Assembly: GCA_902566705.1 (NCBI GenBank)
Contig: CACFJT010000008.1
Span: 1 to 52,625 of the forward strand
Direction of reading: 5' to 3'
Source: an uncultured Pelagibacteraceae bacterium
GTDB taxonomy: Bacteria > Pseudomonadota > Alphaproteobacteria > Pelagibacterales > Pelagibacteraceae
DNA: 52,625 nt
Below the pieces are notes generated by a model. That model was not told the origin of the DNA. It saw only the letters and a program-made list of their open reading frames with translations, and did no database searches. Made by a program: the position numbers and the translations under genes. Of the stretch, positions 28,576 through 36,621 are shown one piece after another (within the stretch, counting starts at the first letter, position 1; every line of letters begins with the position of its first letter).

Positions 28576-29796
28576 ATGAGCGATTTTGCACAAAATGGTA
28601 TTATTTCAACACTTCATGACTTTGGAACAAAATCAACAAAGCAAATAGAAAAAGAACTTTTAAATTTTTCAAAAGAGAGAAAAATGGAGCTCATTTTGCC
28701 GTGCCTTTACAGTGAGCTAAATGGAGATGCACTACCAAAAATAGTGTCAGAAATTGCTAAAACAAATTACTTAAATCATATAATTATTGGTCTGGATCAG
28801 GCCAATGAAAAACAAGCCAGAAATGCGTGGACTTTTTTTGAAAAATTAGAAACTCCGTTTACAATATTATGGAACGATGGTCCAAATTTAAAAAAATTAG
28901 ATAAAGAATTACAAGAAAAGGCTTTGGCTCCCAATGAAAAAGGTAAAGGTAGAAATGTCTGGTACTGTATCGGTATGTCTATAGCAAGAAACACCGCAAG
29001 ATCTGTTGCTTTACACGATTGTGATATAAAAACTTATGATCGTAGAATGTTAGCAAAATTATTTTATCCAGTGGTAAATCCTCTATTCAATTTTGAATTT
29101 TGTAAAGGTTACTATCCTAGGGTTGCTGATAATAAAATGAACGGAAGAGTAGCAAGACTATTGGTATTTCCATTGTTAAATGCATTAGAAAAAACCATTG
29201 GGCATAGTGATTATTTAGATTTTATGAAATCTTTTAAATATCCATTGGCTGGTGAATTTTCTTTTAGAAGAAATATTTTGCCAGAGTTAAGAATTTCATC
29301 AGACTGGGGAATAGAAATTGGAATTTTGTCTGAAATGCAAAGAAATTTTTCTCCACAAAATATTTGCCAAGTCGACTTAGCTGATACATATGATCATAAA
29401 CATCAAAATTTATCTATTGATGATGAAAAAGAAGGTTTATCTAGAATGTCTATTGATATAATAAAAACATTCATAAAAAAACTTGCTACACAGGGGCATT
29501 CATTTAGTAGAGAGCAATTAAGATCATTAAAAGCAACATATTATAGATCTGCTTTAGATTTAATAGATGCATACAGATCTGATGCTGAAATGAATGGTTT
29601 AAATTTTGACTCACATTATGAAGAAAAAGCAGTTGAATTATTTTCTAGAAATATAATTAAAGCTGGAGAAGACTTTTATTTAAATCCAATGGATGCTCCA
29701 TTTATACCAACATGGAGTAGAGTTAAAAGTGCTATTCCAGATTTTTTAATAAGATTAGAAAAAGCTGTTAACGAAGATAATAAATTTTATCTTTAG
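28576..29796 (+). CDS. gpgS: Glucosyl-3-phosphoglycerate synthase
   Basis: The 406-residue product resembles GT81 glycosyltransferases. It has an N-terminal STLHDFG motif (11-17), a GT-A fold region with LILPCLYSEL (39-48), and the metal-binding DxD at Asp148-Cys-Asp150 within ALHDCDIKTYD. It would join glucose from a nucleotide sugar to 3-phosphoglycerate. With the phosphatase before it, it makes glucosylglycerate, a nitrogen-free charged compatible solute known in marine cyanobacteria under nitrogen limitation. The pair is bracketed by tRNA-Leu and a tRNA-Leu relic. The assignment comes from sequence memory, not a search. Confidence 0.78.
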   Translation: MSDFAQNGIISTLHDFGTKSTKQIEKELLNFSKERKMELILPCLYSELNGDALPKIVSEIAKTNYLNHIIIGLDQANEKQARNAWTFFEKLETPFTILWNDGPNLKKLDKELQEKALAPNEKGKGRNVWYCIGMSIARNTARSVALHDCDIKTYDRRMLAKLFYPVVNPLFNFEFCKGYYPRVADNKMNGRVARLLVFPLLNALEKTIGHSDYLDFMKSFKYPLAGEFSFRRNILPELRISSDWGIEIGILSEMQRNFSPQNICQVDLADTYDHKHQNLSIDDEKEGLSRMSIDIIKTFIKKLATQGHSFSREQLRSLKATYYRSALDLIDAYRSDAEMNGLNFDSHYEEKAVELFSRNIIKAGEDFYLNPMDAPFIPTWSRVKSAIPDFLIRLEKAVNEDNKFYL

Positions 29797-29799
29797 AAT

Positions 29800-29850
29800 A
29801 TTTAAAGTTCTTTGTGTTTACAAATTTCACATAAAAACATTAATAAAATT
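29800..29850 (-). pseudogene. Decayed 5' half of tRNA-Leu
   Basis: Bases 29800-29830 match 27623-27653 inside tRNA-Leu at 27 of 31 positions. After an acceptor-stem stretch that no longer matches and a one-base gap, 29838-29850 match 11 of 13 bases of the 5' flank and last tRNA base. Three of the four tRNA-part differences replace C with A or T. The match stops at the anticodon loop. It sits between gpgS and the next gene in the same orientation as the intact tRNA, so the two are direct repeats 2177 bases apart. Confidence 0.75.
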
Positions 29851-30976
29851 TAAAATTAAAAAAATATAAATTGTCTTTATTTTTGTAAGAATAAATATTT
29901 GTAATAACTAATCCTATAAGAAATAACAACAAAACTGGCTGATATAGTATATCAAAATCAATGAGATGTTTAATTATTCTATTAAAATAAAAAAAATACA
30001 AAACAAAATATATATTAATTCTATTTATTAAATTTTCAGTATTTAAAAAAGAGTAACAAAGTAGAGGGAATAATAAAATATAATCGTAATTTGAATGTGG
30101 AAAAAAAATTAGTGGACATATAAATACTAAAGACATTTTAAAAAAAATATCATTATTTTTATTTATTTTAATCAACAGAATAAAATTAATTATAAATATA
30201 ATTAATAAGATTAATAATTTAAAATATAATATTTTTGCAGGAGCAAAATAAATATTAATCAAAGAAAAAATATCCGCATCTCTTATATATCCTTTTTTTA
30301 AAGATAATTGAATTGGCTCAAAAAAATTTATCAATGGATTACTACTTGTTATTGAAAAATAAATTATCCAACCTGCAAAATATGGAATAGATGCCAAAAT
30401 AAAATACTTGTATTGTCTTGATGCAAGGAAATTTAGAAAAACTACATATCCTGTACTATACTTTACATATGATAAACCAGATAAAAAACCAGAAATTTTA
30501 TTAGAAAATATAAATGGAAGCATCATAAAAAACATAACAAACAAACTTTGTTGTCCATAATTTAAAGTCATACGTGATGGGTAGCATGTAATAAAAATCA
30601 ATAATAATAATATAGTTTTATATTTAGATAGTTTAAAAGATTTACAAATTAAAAGTGGAATAAGAAAAATAAAAATAATATTAACTATAAGCCAAAGTAT
30701 TCTTGCTGTTTCCCATTTAAACAAAGTAAATGGGTAATATAAAACATGAAGTAAATGAGCATATTCACCATTTTGACATAGAAAATCACCTTTTCCATTT
30801 ATTATAAATTTTTTGTAGTGATTTATACCCTCCCAAAATAATACGGAAGGTTGCCATTGAAAATCACAACCATTTATTAATCCTTTACTTAATGTATTTA
30901 TAAATGAAAATATTGAAATAATTATCAATAAATAGAGAAAACCTTTTTGATTTACTTTTATAAATTTTGATATCAT
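29840..30976 (-). CDS. GT87-like (DUF2029) polytopic membrane glycosyltransferase
   Basis: The 378-residue protein has about eight to ten hydrophobic segments, starting at residues 12-30. Between the first and second is a conserved-looking loop with CDFQWQPSVLFWEGINHY. An Asp-Phe near the start followed by a long Tyr-containing loop resembles the GT-C fold of GT87 mannosyltransferases, which use polyprenyl-phosphate sugars on the outer membrane face. Substrate unknown. The coding DNA is even more AT-rich than its neighbours. It is last in a cinA, gamma-glutamylcyclotransferase, GT87 operon and runs convergent to gpgS. Confidence 0.6.
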   Translation of the reverse strand: MISKFIKVNQKGFLYLLIIISIFSFINTLSKGLINGCDFQWQPSVLFWEGINHYKKFIINGKGDFLCQNGEYAHLLHVLYYPFTLFKWETARILWLIVNIIFIFLIPLLICKSFKLSKYKTILLLLIFITCYPSRMTLNYGQQSLFVMFFMMLPFIFSNKISGFLSGLSYVKYSTGYVVFLNFLASRQYKYFILASIPYFAGWIIYFSITSSNPLINFFEPIQLSLKKGYIRDADIFSLINIYFAPAKILYFKLLILLIIFIINFILLIKINKNNDIFFKMSLVFICPLIFFPHSNYDYILLFPLLCYSFLNTENLINRINIYFVLYFFYFNRIIKHLIDFDILYQPVLLLFLIGLVITNIYSYKNKDNLYFFNFKFY

Positions 30977-30981
30977 TTGAT

Positions 30982-31383
30982 TTAATTATTTAAAGCTTTA
31001 GTAAGAAATTTTAAATCAAGCTTACAATCACGATATCCTCTTTTTACTACATTAAGATATCTTTCTGTAGGAAACTTAAATGGTGATTTTTTAACCATTG
31101 TATAAGTCATTACTTTATTTCCATAATAGTAAAAAAAATATTTCTTATAAAGAGTTGGAAAATCCTCATATACATCTAATTTTTTTTCATCACTTTTGGA
31201 AATTTCAAACAATGCACCTGGAACAATGGAGTTTTTTTTTGGTTCAATATCTGCAGCTCTATACTTGCTTCTAAAAGTTAGTCTAAAATGTTTTAAATTT
31301 ATTTTTTTAAGAAATATACTATCTTTGCATCTGCGTTGCATTTGAAAATGATTAAGATTACTGCCATAAGCAAAGTAAAGCAT
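30982..31383 (-). CDS. Gamma-glutamylcyclotransferase-like (AIG2/GGCT fold) protein
   Basis: The 133-residue product has the substrate-binding loop YGSN at residues 6-9 and the likely catalytic Glu73 in VYEDFPTLYKK, the two marks of the GGCT fold. Such enzymes release 5-oxoproline from gamma-glutamyl amines or peptides; the substrate here cannot be read from sequence. It shares one base with the cinA-domain gene and lies 5 bases before the GT87 gene. Confidence 0.72.
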   Translation of the reverse strand: MLYFAYGSNLNHFQMQRRCKDSIFLKKINLKHFRLTFRSKYRAADIEPKKNSIVPGALFEISKSDEKKLDVYEDFPTLYKKYFFYYYGNKVMTYTMVKKSPFKFPTERYLNVVKRGYRDCKLDLKFLTKALNN

Positions 31384-32132
31384 TATCGATCAACTACCTC
31401 AATTTTTTTCTCATTAACAAACTTTAATATTTGAGAATTGCAATTATCAATTTTATTTTGATCTTCTGATCTTATTACTATTGAAACACCTAATTTGCCT
31501 GCATGAAAAAAAGGGTAACTTCCTATTTCAACATCTTGATTATCATTTTGAACTTTTGATAAAGAGCTGGCTATTTCACTTTCAACAGTCTTTAAACTTA
31601 TAGTCAGGCTTTTTATAGGCTTACCACCTACTATGCTGTTTGTTAATCCTCCTAACATTGATTTTAAGATAGATGGCACTCCTGGCAATGAAAAAACATT
31701 TTCAACATTAAAACCTGGTGCGCCGCTTGTTGGATTTAAAATTAATTTTGCATTCTCTGGCATCCATGCCATTTTTTGTCTTCCCTCAGTAAATTTACTT
31801 GGTTCGTAGTAAGTTTCTAAAATTTTGAATGCCTCTTTATGAGCTTCATATTTAATTCCAAATGCTTTTGATACAGCTTGAGCGGTTATATCATCATGGG
31901 TTGGACCAATACCACCAGTTGTAAAAACATAATCATATGTTGACCTTAGCAAATTTAAAGTATCAATAATTACCTTTTCAATATCTGGTATTACTCTAAC
32001 CTCTGCAACATTAACTCCAATTGAATTAAGCCAAACAGCTAGAGTTGATGTATTTGTGTCTTGTGTTCTCCCAGACAAAATTTCATTACCAATAATTAAA
32101 ATTGAAGCATTAACTTTTACTTTTTTATCCAT
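31383..32132 (-). CDS. CinA N-terminal (MoaB/Mog-like) domain protein
   Basis: The 249-residue product has the molybdopterin-binding-like fold with ILIIGNEILSGRTQDTN, TTGGIGPTHDD and GAPGF, as in CinA. Only the N-terminal domain plus a short tail is present; the C-terminal NMN deamidase domain of full CinA (about 160 residues) is missing. The role may be ADP-ribose or NMN-related salvage, but that is uncertain. It starts 20 bases from the divergent sfsA. Confidence 0.78.
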   Translation of the reverse strand: MDKKVKVNASILIIGNEILSGRTQDTNTSTLAVWLNSIGVNVAEVRVIPDIEKVIIDTLNLLRSTYDYVFTTGGIGPTHDDITAQAVSKAFGIKYEAHKEAFKILETYYEPSKFTEGRQKMAWMPENAKLILNPTSGAPGFNVENVFSLPGVPSILKSMLGGLTNSIVGGKPIKSLTISLKTVESEIASSLSKVQNDNQDVEIGSYPFFHAGKLGVSIVIRSEDQNKIDNCNSQILKFVNEKKIEVVDR

Positions 32133-32140
32133 ATGAAATA

Positions 32141-32146
32141 TATAAT
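32141..32146 (+). promoter_or_regulatory. Possible -10 box of sfsA in a 20-base divergent gap
   Basis: A perfect TATAAT lies 6 bases before the sfsA ATG, which would place the start of RNA at or next to the start codon (a leaderless transcript). The -35 region is not convincing. The opposite strand has TATATT 4 bases before the cinA-domain start, so both directions may use the same AT box. Confidence 0.4.
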
Positions 32147-32152
32147 TTAGTA

Positions 32153-32851
32153 ATGGAATTTACCAAGTCTTTAATAAAAGGCAAACTAATCAAACGATAT
32201 AAAAGGTTTTTTACTGATGTCAAACTTGGTAAAGAAATTGTCACAGCTCATTGTCCTAATACAGGCTCTATGAAAGGTTTGTTAGATGAGGGTAATGAGG
32301 TTTATTTACTTCCTAACAATAATCCAAAAAGAAAACTTAAATATGGATTAGAGATAATTAAATCTAGAAAAAATTTAGTTGGTGTAAATACTCACTTGGC
32401 AAATAGAATAGTTGAGCATGGTCTCAAAAACAATCTAATAAATGAACTTAAGAATAATGATACTATAAAACCTGAGGTTTTTTTTAATAAAGAAACAAGA
32501 TTTGATTTTTTGTTAGAAAAAAAAGGTCAAAAAATGTTTGTTGAAGTTAAAAATGTTACTTTATTTAGAAATAAGGATACAGCTGAATTTCCAGATTCGC
32601 CAACAGTAAGAGGAACTAAGCATTTATTAACCCTTATTGATGCCATAAAAAAAAGTTATAAAACATACTTAATATTTTTAGTTCAAATTCAAAACATGAA
32701 ATATTTTAAAATAGCTAAAGATTTAGACGAGGAGTATTATAAAAGTTATTTAATTGCTAAAAAAGCTGGTGTAAATTTTTTAGCTTATAGATGCGATATA
32801 AGTTCTAAAAAAATTTTTATAGATAAAAAATTAAAAATTATAGATGACTGA
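32153..32851 (+). CDS. sfsA: SfsA family DNA-binding/nuclease-fold protein
   Basis: The 232-residue product has the SfsA markers HCPNTGSMKGLL, LVGVNTHLANRIVEH, ETRFDFLLE and FVEVKNVTLF with PDSPTVRGTKHL. The D...E.K pattern resembles a nuclease core; the E. coli protein was linked to sugar fermentation, and the true activity is unsettled. It is first in the purine operon and overlaps map by 8 bases. No Shine-Dalgarno is seen before it, in line with a leaderless start. Confidence 0.9.
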   Translation: MEFTKSLIKGKLIKRYKRFFTDVKLGKEIVTAHCPNTGSMKGLLDEGNEVYLLPNNNPKRKLKYGLEIIKSRKNLVGVNTHLANRIVEHGLKNNLINELKNNDTIKPEVFFNKETRFDFLLEKKGQKMFVEVKNVTLFRNKDTAEFPDSPTVRGTKHLLTLIDAIKKSYKTYLIFLVQIQNMKYFKIAKDLDEEYYKSYLIAKKAGVNFLAYRCDISSKKIFIDKKLKIIDD

Positions 32852-33614
32852 TTATAAAGAAAAATTTGAAAAAATGAGAATTGCAGGAAACCTAGCTGCA
32901 AGAACTTTAGATATGTTAACTGAGAATATTAAAGAAGGTATATCGACTGATTATATCGATAAACTTGGATATGAATTTATTAGGGATAATGGTGGGTACT
33001 CAGCTCCTCTGCATTATAGAGGCTTTACAAAATCTTTATGCACATCTTTAAATCACGTTATATGTCATGGAATACCCTCAGATAGAATTTTACAGGAAGG
33101 TGATTCTCTAAATGTTGATGTGACAGCAATAGTTGATAGTCATTATGGTGATACAAGCAGGATGTTTTGTATTGGAAAAACTCCAGTAAAGTTAAACAAT
33201 CTAATAGATGCTACTTATGAGTCTATGATGAGAGCAATTAAAATTTTAAAACCTGGAATTAAATTGGGAGATATTGGTTATGAAATTCAATCTTTTATTG
33301 AAGAAAAAGGATTTTCGGTCGTCAGAGATTTTTGTGGTCACGGGATAAGCACAACATTTCATGAACCACCAAATATATTACACTACGGTAAAAAAAATAC
33401 AGGCATGGAGTTAAGACCTGGTATGACATTTACGATAGAACCAATGATAAACACAGGAAAATACGATGTAAAAATGTTAAATGATGGTTGGACAGCTGTT
33501 ACAAAAGATAAATCTTTATCTGCACAATTTGAACATACGTTAGGAATTACTGAAAATGGTTATGAAATCTTTACAGAATCTGCTAAAGGTTATTCAAAGC
33601 CTCCATACTTATAA
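32844..33614 (+). CDS. map: Methionine aminopeptidase, type I
   Basis: The 256-residue product has all five metal ligands in the usual contexts: Asp in NVDVTAIVD, Asp in YGDTSRMF, His in GHGISTTFHE, Glu in TIEPMI and Glu in QFEHTLGI. It removes the first Met from new proteins. The start lies 8 bases inside sfsA and a 3-base gap precedes purB. Confidence 0.95.
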   Translation: MTDYKEKFEKMRIAGNLAARTLDMLTENIKEGISTDYIDKLGYEFIRDNGGYSAPLHYRGFTKSLCTSLNHVICHGIPSDRILQEGDSLNVDVTAIVDSHYGDTSRMFCIGKTPVKLNNLIDATYESMMRAIKILKPGIKLGDIGYEIQSFIEEKGFSVVRDFCGHGISTTFHEPPNILHYGKKNTGMELRPGMTFTIEPMINTGKYDVKMLNDGWTAVTKDKSLSAQFEHTLGITENGYEIFTESAKGYSKPPYL

Positions 33615-33617
33615 TTA

Positions 33618-34910
33618 ATGATTAAAAGATACTCGCGAAAAGAATTAACTGACATTTGGTCTGAAGAAAATAAATACAAAATATGGTTAGATGTTGAGGT
33701 TGCAGCTGCAGAGGCAATGGAAAAACTAGGTCAAATTCCAAGAGGTGTTGCTTCTATCGTTAGAAAAAAAGCTAGGATTAATGTAAGCAGGATTCACAAA
33801 ATAGAATCTGAGGTAAAACATGATGTAATAGCATTTCTTACGTCTGTTACAGAAAAAGCTGGAATTAAAGCCCGTTACTTACATCAAGGAATGACGTCAT
33901 CGGACGTTTTAGATACTAGTTTTAATATTCAATTAGTACAATCAGGTAAAATCATTTTAAAAGATGTAGATGAAATTTTAAAAGTTTTAAAAAGACAAGC
34001 CAAAAAGCATAAATTCACACCGTGCATGGGAAGAAGCCATGGGATCCATGCCGAACCAATTACTTTTGGCTTAAAATTAGCTTCTTTTTATGAAGAATTT
34101 AAAAGAAATAGAAAAAGACTAAAAGATGCTATTGATGAAGTTTCAACATGTGCAATTTCTGGTGCTGTTGGAACATTTGCAAACATTAATCCTAACGTAG
34201 AAAAATATGTCGCAAAAAAATTAGGTCTGAAAGCTGAACCAATTTCAACACAGGTAATTCCACGAGACAGGCATGCATTTTATTTTTCAGTTTTAGGAAT
34301 TATTGCTGGATCTATTGAAAGAGTAGCAATTGAAATTAGGCATTTGCAAAGAACAGAAGTCTATGAACTTCAAGAATATTTCTCAAAAAATCAAAAAGGT
34401 TCATCTGCAATGCCTCACAAAAAAAACCCTATCTTAAGTGAGAATCTTACTGGTTTAGCTAGAATGATAAGAAGTGCAGTTGTCCCAGCTCTTGAAAACA
34501 TTGCTCTTTGGCATGAAAGAGATATTTCTCACTCAAGTGTGGAGAGAAATATTGGACCAGATGCTAATATAACTACTGATTTTGCACTGGTTAGGCTTGC
34601 AAATATTTTAGATGATATGATTGTTTACCCTAAAAAAATGATTGAGAACTTAAATTTCACAAAAGGTTTAATTTTTTCTCAAGAAGTTATGCTAGAGTTA
34701 ACAAAGGCAGGATTGAGTAGAGAAAAATCATACAAAATGGTGCAATCTTATGCAAAAAAATGTTTTACAAAAAATTTAAATTTAATTGATGTTATTTCAT
34801 CTGATAAATTTATAATGAGTAAAATTTCAACAAAAAAACTAAAGTCTATATTTAACTATTCTAAACACTTTAAAAATGTAAATTTTATCTTTAGAAGAGT
34901 TTTTAAATAA
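33618..34910 (+). CDS. purB: Adenylosuccinate lyase
   Basis: The 430-residue product has the fumarase/aspartase family signature GSSAMPHKKNP and the catalytic HGIHAEPITFG and TSSDVLDTS regions. It splits SAICAR to AICAR and adenylosuccinate to AMP. The length matches the shorter bacterial type rather than the E. coli 456 form. It shares one base with purC. Confidence 0.95.
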   Translation: MIKRYSRKELTDIWSEENKYKIWLDVEVAAAEAMEKLGQIPRGVASIVRKKARINVSRIHKIESEVKHDVIAFLTSVTEKAGIKARYLHQGMTSSDVLDTSFNIQLVQSGKIILKDVDEILKVLKRQAKKHKFTPCMGRSHGIHAEPITFGLKLASFYEEFKRNRKRLKDAIDEVSTCAISGAVGTFANINPNVEKYVAKKLGLKAEPISTQVIPRDRHAFYFSVLGIIAGSIERVAIEIRHLQRTEVYELQEYFSKNQKGSSAMPHKKNPILSENLTGLARMIRSAVVPALENIALWHERDISHSSVERNIGPDANITTDFALVRLANILDDMIVYPKKMIENLNFTKGLIFSQEVMLELTKAGLSREKSYKMVQSYAKKCFTKNLNLIDVISSDKFIMSKISTKKLKSIFNYSKHFKNVNFIFRRVFK

Positions 34911-35695
34911 TGAAAAAAGGTAAAAAATTATACGAAGGAAAAGCTAAAATCATTTATGCAACAAATGATAAAAATTTAGTAATCCAATATTTTAAAGATG
35001 ATGCCACTGCGTTCAATAATCAAAAGAAAACTACGATTGAAGGTAAAGGTGTTCTAAATAATAGAATATCTGAGCATATACTCTCAAATTTATCTGAAGT
35101 TGGAATTAAAAATCATTTAGTAAAAAGAATTAATATGAGAGAACAATTAGTTAAGCTAGTTGATATAATACCAATAGAATTTGTAGTAAGAAATATTGCA
35201 ACTGGATCATTAACTAAAAGATTAGGTATCGAGGAAGGAACTGTCCTTGAACGGCCATTAATAGAATACTGTCTAAAAGATGATAAGCTTGGAGATCCAA
35301 TAATTAGTCGTGAACATATTTTAACTTTTAATTGGCTTAATGTAATGCAGCTTGATTGGATAGATGAAAATCTATCTAGATTAAATGATTTTTTACTGGG
35401 TATGTTTAGAGGTGTTGGTATAAAATTAGTAGATTTTAAAGTTGAATTTGGTTTCACTCGTGAAAGTGAAAAAACAAAGATTATATTAGCTGATGAGATA
35501 AGCCCTGACACATGCAGATTGTGGGATACTTTAACAGATAAAAAACTTGATAAAGACAGATTTAGAAAAGATTTAGGAGATCTTATTCCTGCGTACACAG
35601 AAGTTGCAAAAAGACTTGGGATACTTCATGAGCAATCAAATGTTTCTGCTGTTAATGTTACCCAGCTGTCTTCAGTAAAAAGACAGAAAAAATGA
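34910..35695 (+). CDS. purC: SAICAR synthetase
   Basis: The 261-residue product begins MKKGKKLYEGKAKIIYATND, the typical PurC start. It contains EFVVRNIATGSLTKRLG and LADEISPDTCRLWD, including the ATP and CAIR binding residues. It joins Asp to CAIR in purine synthesis. The end overlaps purS by 4 bases. Confidence 0.96.
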   Translation: MKKGKKLYEGKAKIIYATNDKNLVIQYFKDDATAFNNQKKTTIEGKGVLNNRISEHILSNLSEVGIKNHLVKRINMREQLVKLVDIIPIEFVVRNIATGSLTKRLGIEEGTVLERPLIEYCLKDDKLGDPIISREHILTFNWLNVMQLDWIDENLSRLNDFLLGMFRGVGIKLVDFKVEFGFTRESEKTKIILADEISPDTCRLWDTLTDKKLDKDRFRKDLGDLIPAYTEVAKRLGILHEQSNVSAVNVTQLSSVKRQKK

Positions 35696-35934
35696 AAATT
35701 TCAGTAATCATAACTTTAAAAAAAGATGTACTTGATCCACAAGGAAAAGTCATTCATCAAACTTTAGATGGAATGGGTTTCAATGATGTTAATGAAGTAA
35801 GACAAGGGAAGTATTTTGAAATAGACACTAAAGAAACTGATAACGACAAAGCAAAAGTAAAAGTTGAAGAAATGTGTAAAAAACTTTTGGCAAATCTTGT
35901 CATTGAAAATTATAAAATTATTGATCCAAAGTAA
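35692..35934 (+). CDS. purS: FGAM synthetase subunit PurS
   Basis: The 80-residue product has the PurS pattern ITLKKDVLDPQGKVIHQTL and ends with the LLANLVIENY strand. PurS bridges PurL and PurQ and helps pass ammonia between them. It is followed by purQ after 3 bases and purL, giving the three-subunit enzyme instead of the single long PurL of enteric bacteria. Confidence 0.95.
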   Translation: MKISVIITLKKDVLDPQGKVIHQTLDGMGFNDVNEVRQGKYFEIDTKETDNDKAKVKVEEMCKKLLANLVIENYKIIDPK

Positions 35935-35937
35935 TTA

Positions 35938-36621
35938 ATGAAATCATCAGTTATTACTTTTCCAGGTTCAAATTGTGATAGAGACATGGATGTTGCTCTA
36001 AAAAAATTTGGATTTAAAAATAAAATGGTTTGGCATGCTGATGCGGAATTACCAAAAAGTGATTTGGTTGTATTGCCGGGTGGTTTTTCTTATGGTGATT
36101 ACCTTAGATGTGGAAGTATGGCATCTAAATCAAAAATAATGCAGTCAGTAATTAATTTTGCAAATTCTGGTGGTATGGTTATGGGTATCTGCAATGGATT
36201 TCAAATATTGGTAGAAACTGGTTTAGTTCCAGGTGTTTTGCTTAGAAATAAATATTTGGAATTTATTTGTAAAAATGTTTTTGTAAAAATTAACGACAAA
36301 CAAAATAAGTATTTTAAAAATGTTAATAACGAAGTTTTAGAATTTCATATAGCTCATAATGAAGGAAATTATTTTTGCACTCTAGATCAATTAAAAAAAA
36401 TTGAAGATAATAATCAAATAGCTATTAACTATTGTGATGAAAATGGAAAAATAGAAGATCAATTTAATCCTAATGGATCTATAAAAAATATTGCAGGTAT
36501 ATTTAATAAAGAAAAAAATGTTCTAGGAATGATGCCCCACCCTGAGAGAATGATTGATAAATCTTTATCTGGTGAGGACGGATCATTATTTTTTAAAAGC
36601 TTAATAAACAACTTAAAATGA
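35938..36621 (+). CDS. purQ: FGAM synthetase glutaminase subunit PurQ
   Basis: The 227-residue class I amidotransferase has the nucleophile Cys85 in GICNGFQIL, an oxyanion glycine region LPGGFSYGDYLRCG, and the His-x-Glu in MMPHPERM near the end. It releases ammonia from glutamine for PurL. The stop overlaps the purL start (ATGA). Confidence 0.96.
   Translation: MKSSVITFPGSNCDRDMDVALKKFGFKNKMVWHADAELPKSDLVVLPGGFSYGDYLRCGSMASKSKIMQSVINFANSGGMVMGICNGFQILVETGLVPGVLLRNKYLEFICKNVFVKINDKQNKYFKNVNNEVLEFHIAHNEGNYFCTLDQLKKIEDNNQIAINYCDENGKIEDQFNPNGSIKNIAGIFNKEKNVLGMMPHPERMIDKSLSGEDGSLFFKSLINNLK

Noticed and set aside
35113..35598. Open frame of 161 codons on the minus strand.
   Set aside because: It is entirely inside purC on the other strand and has no coding signals of its own.
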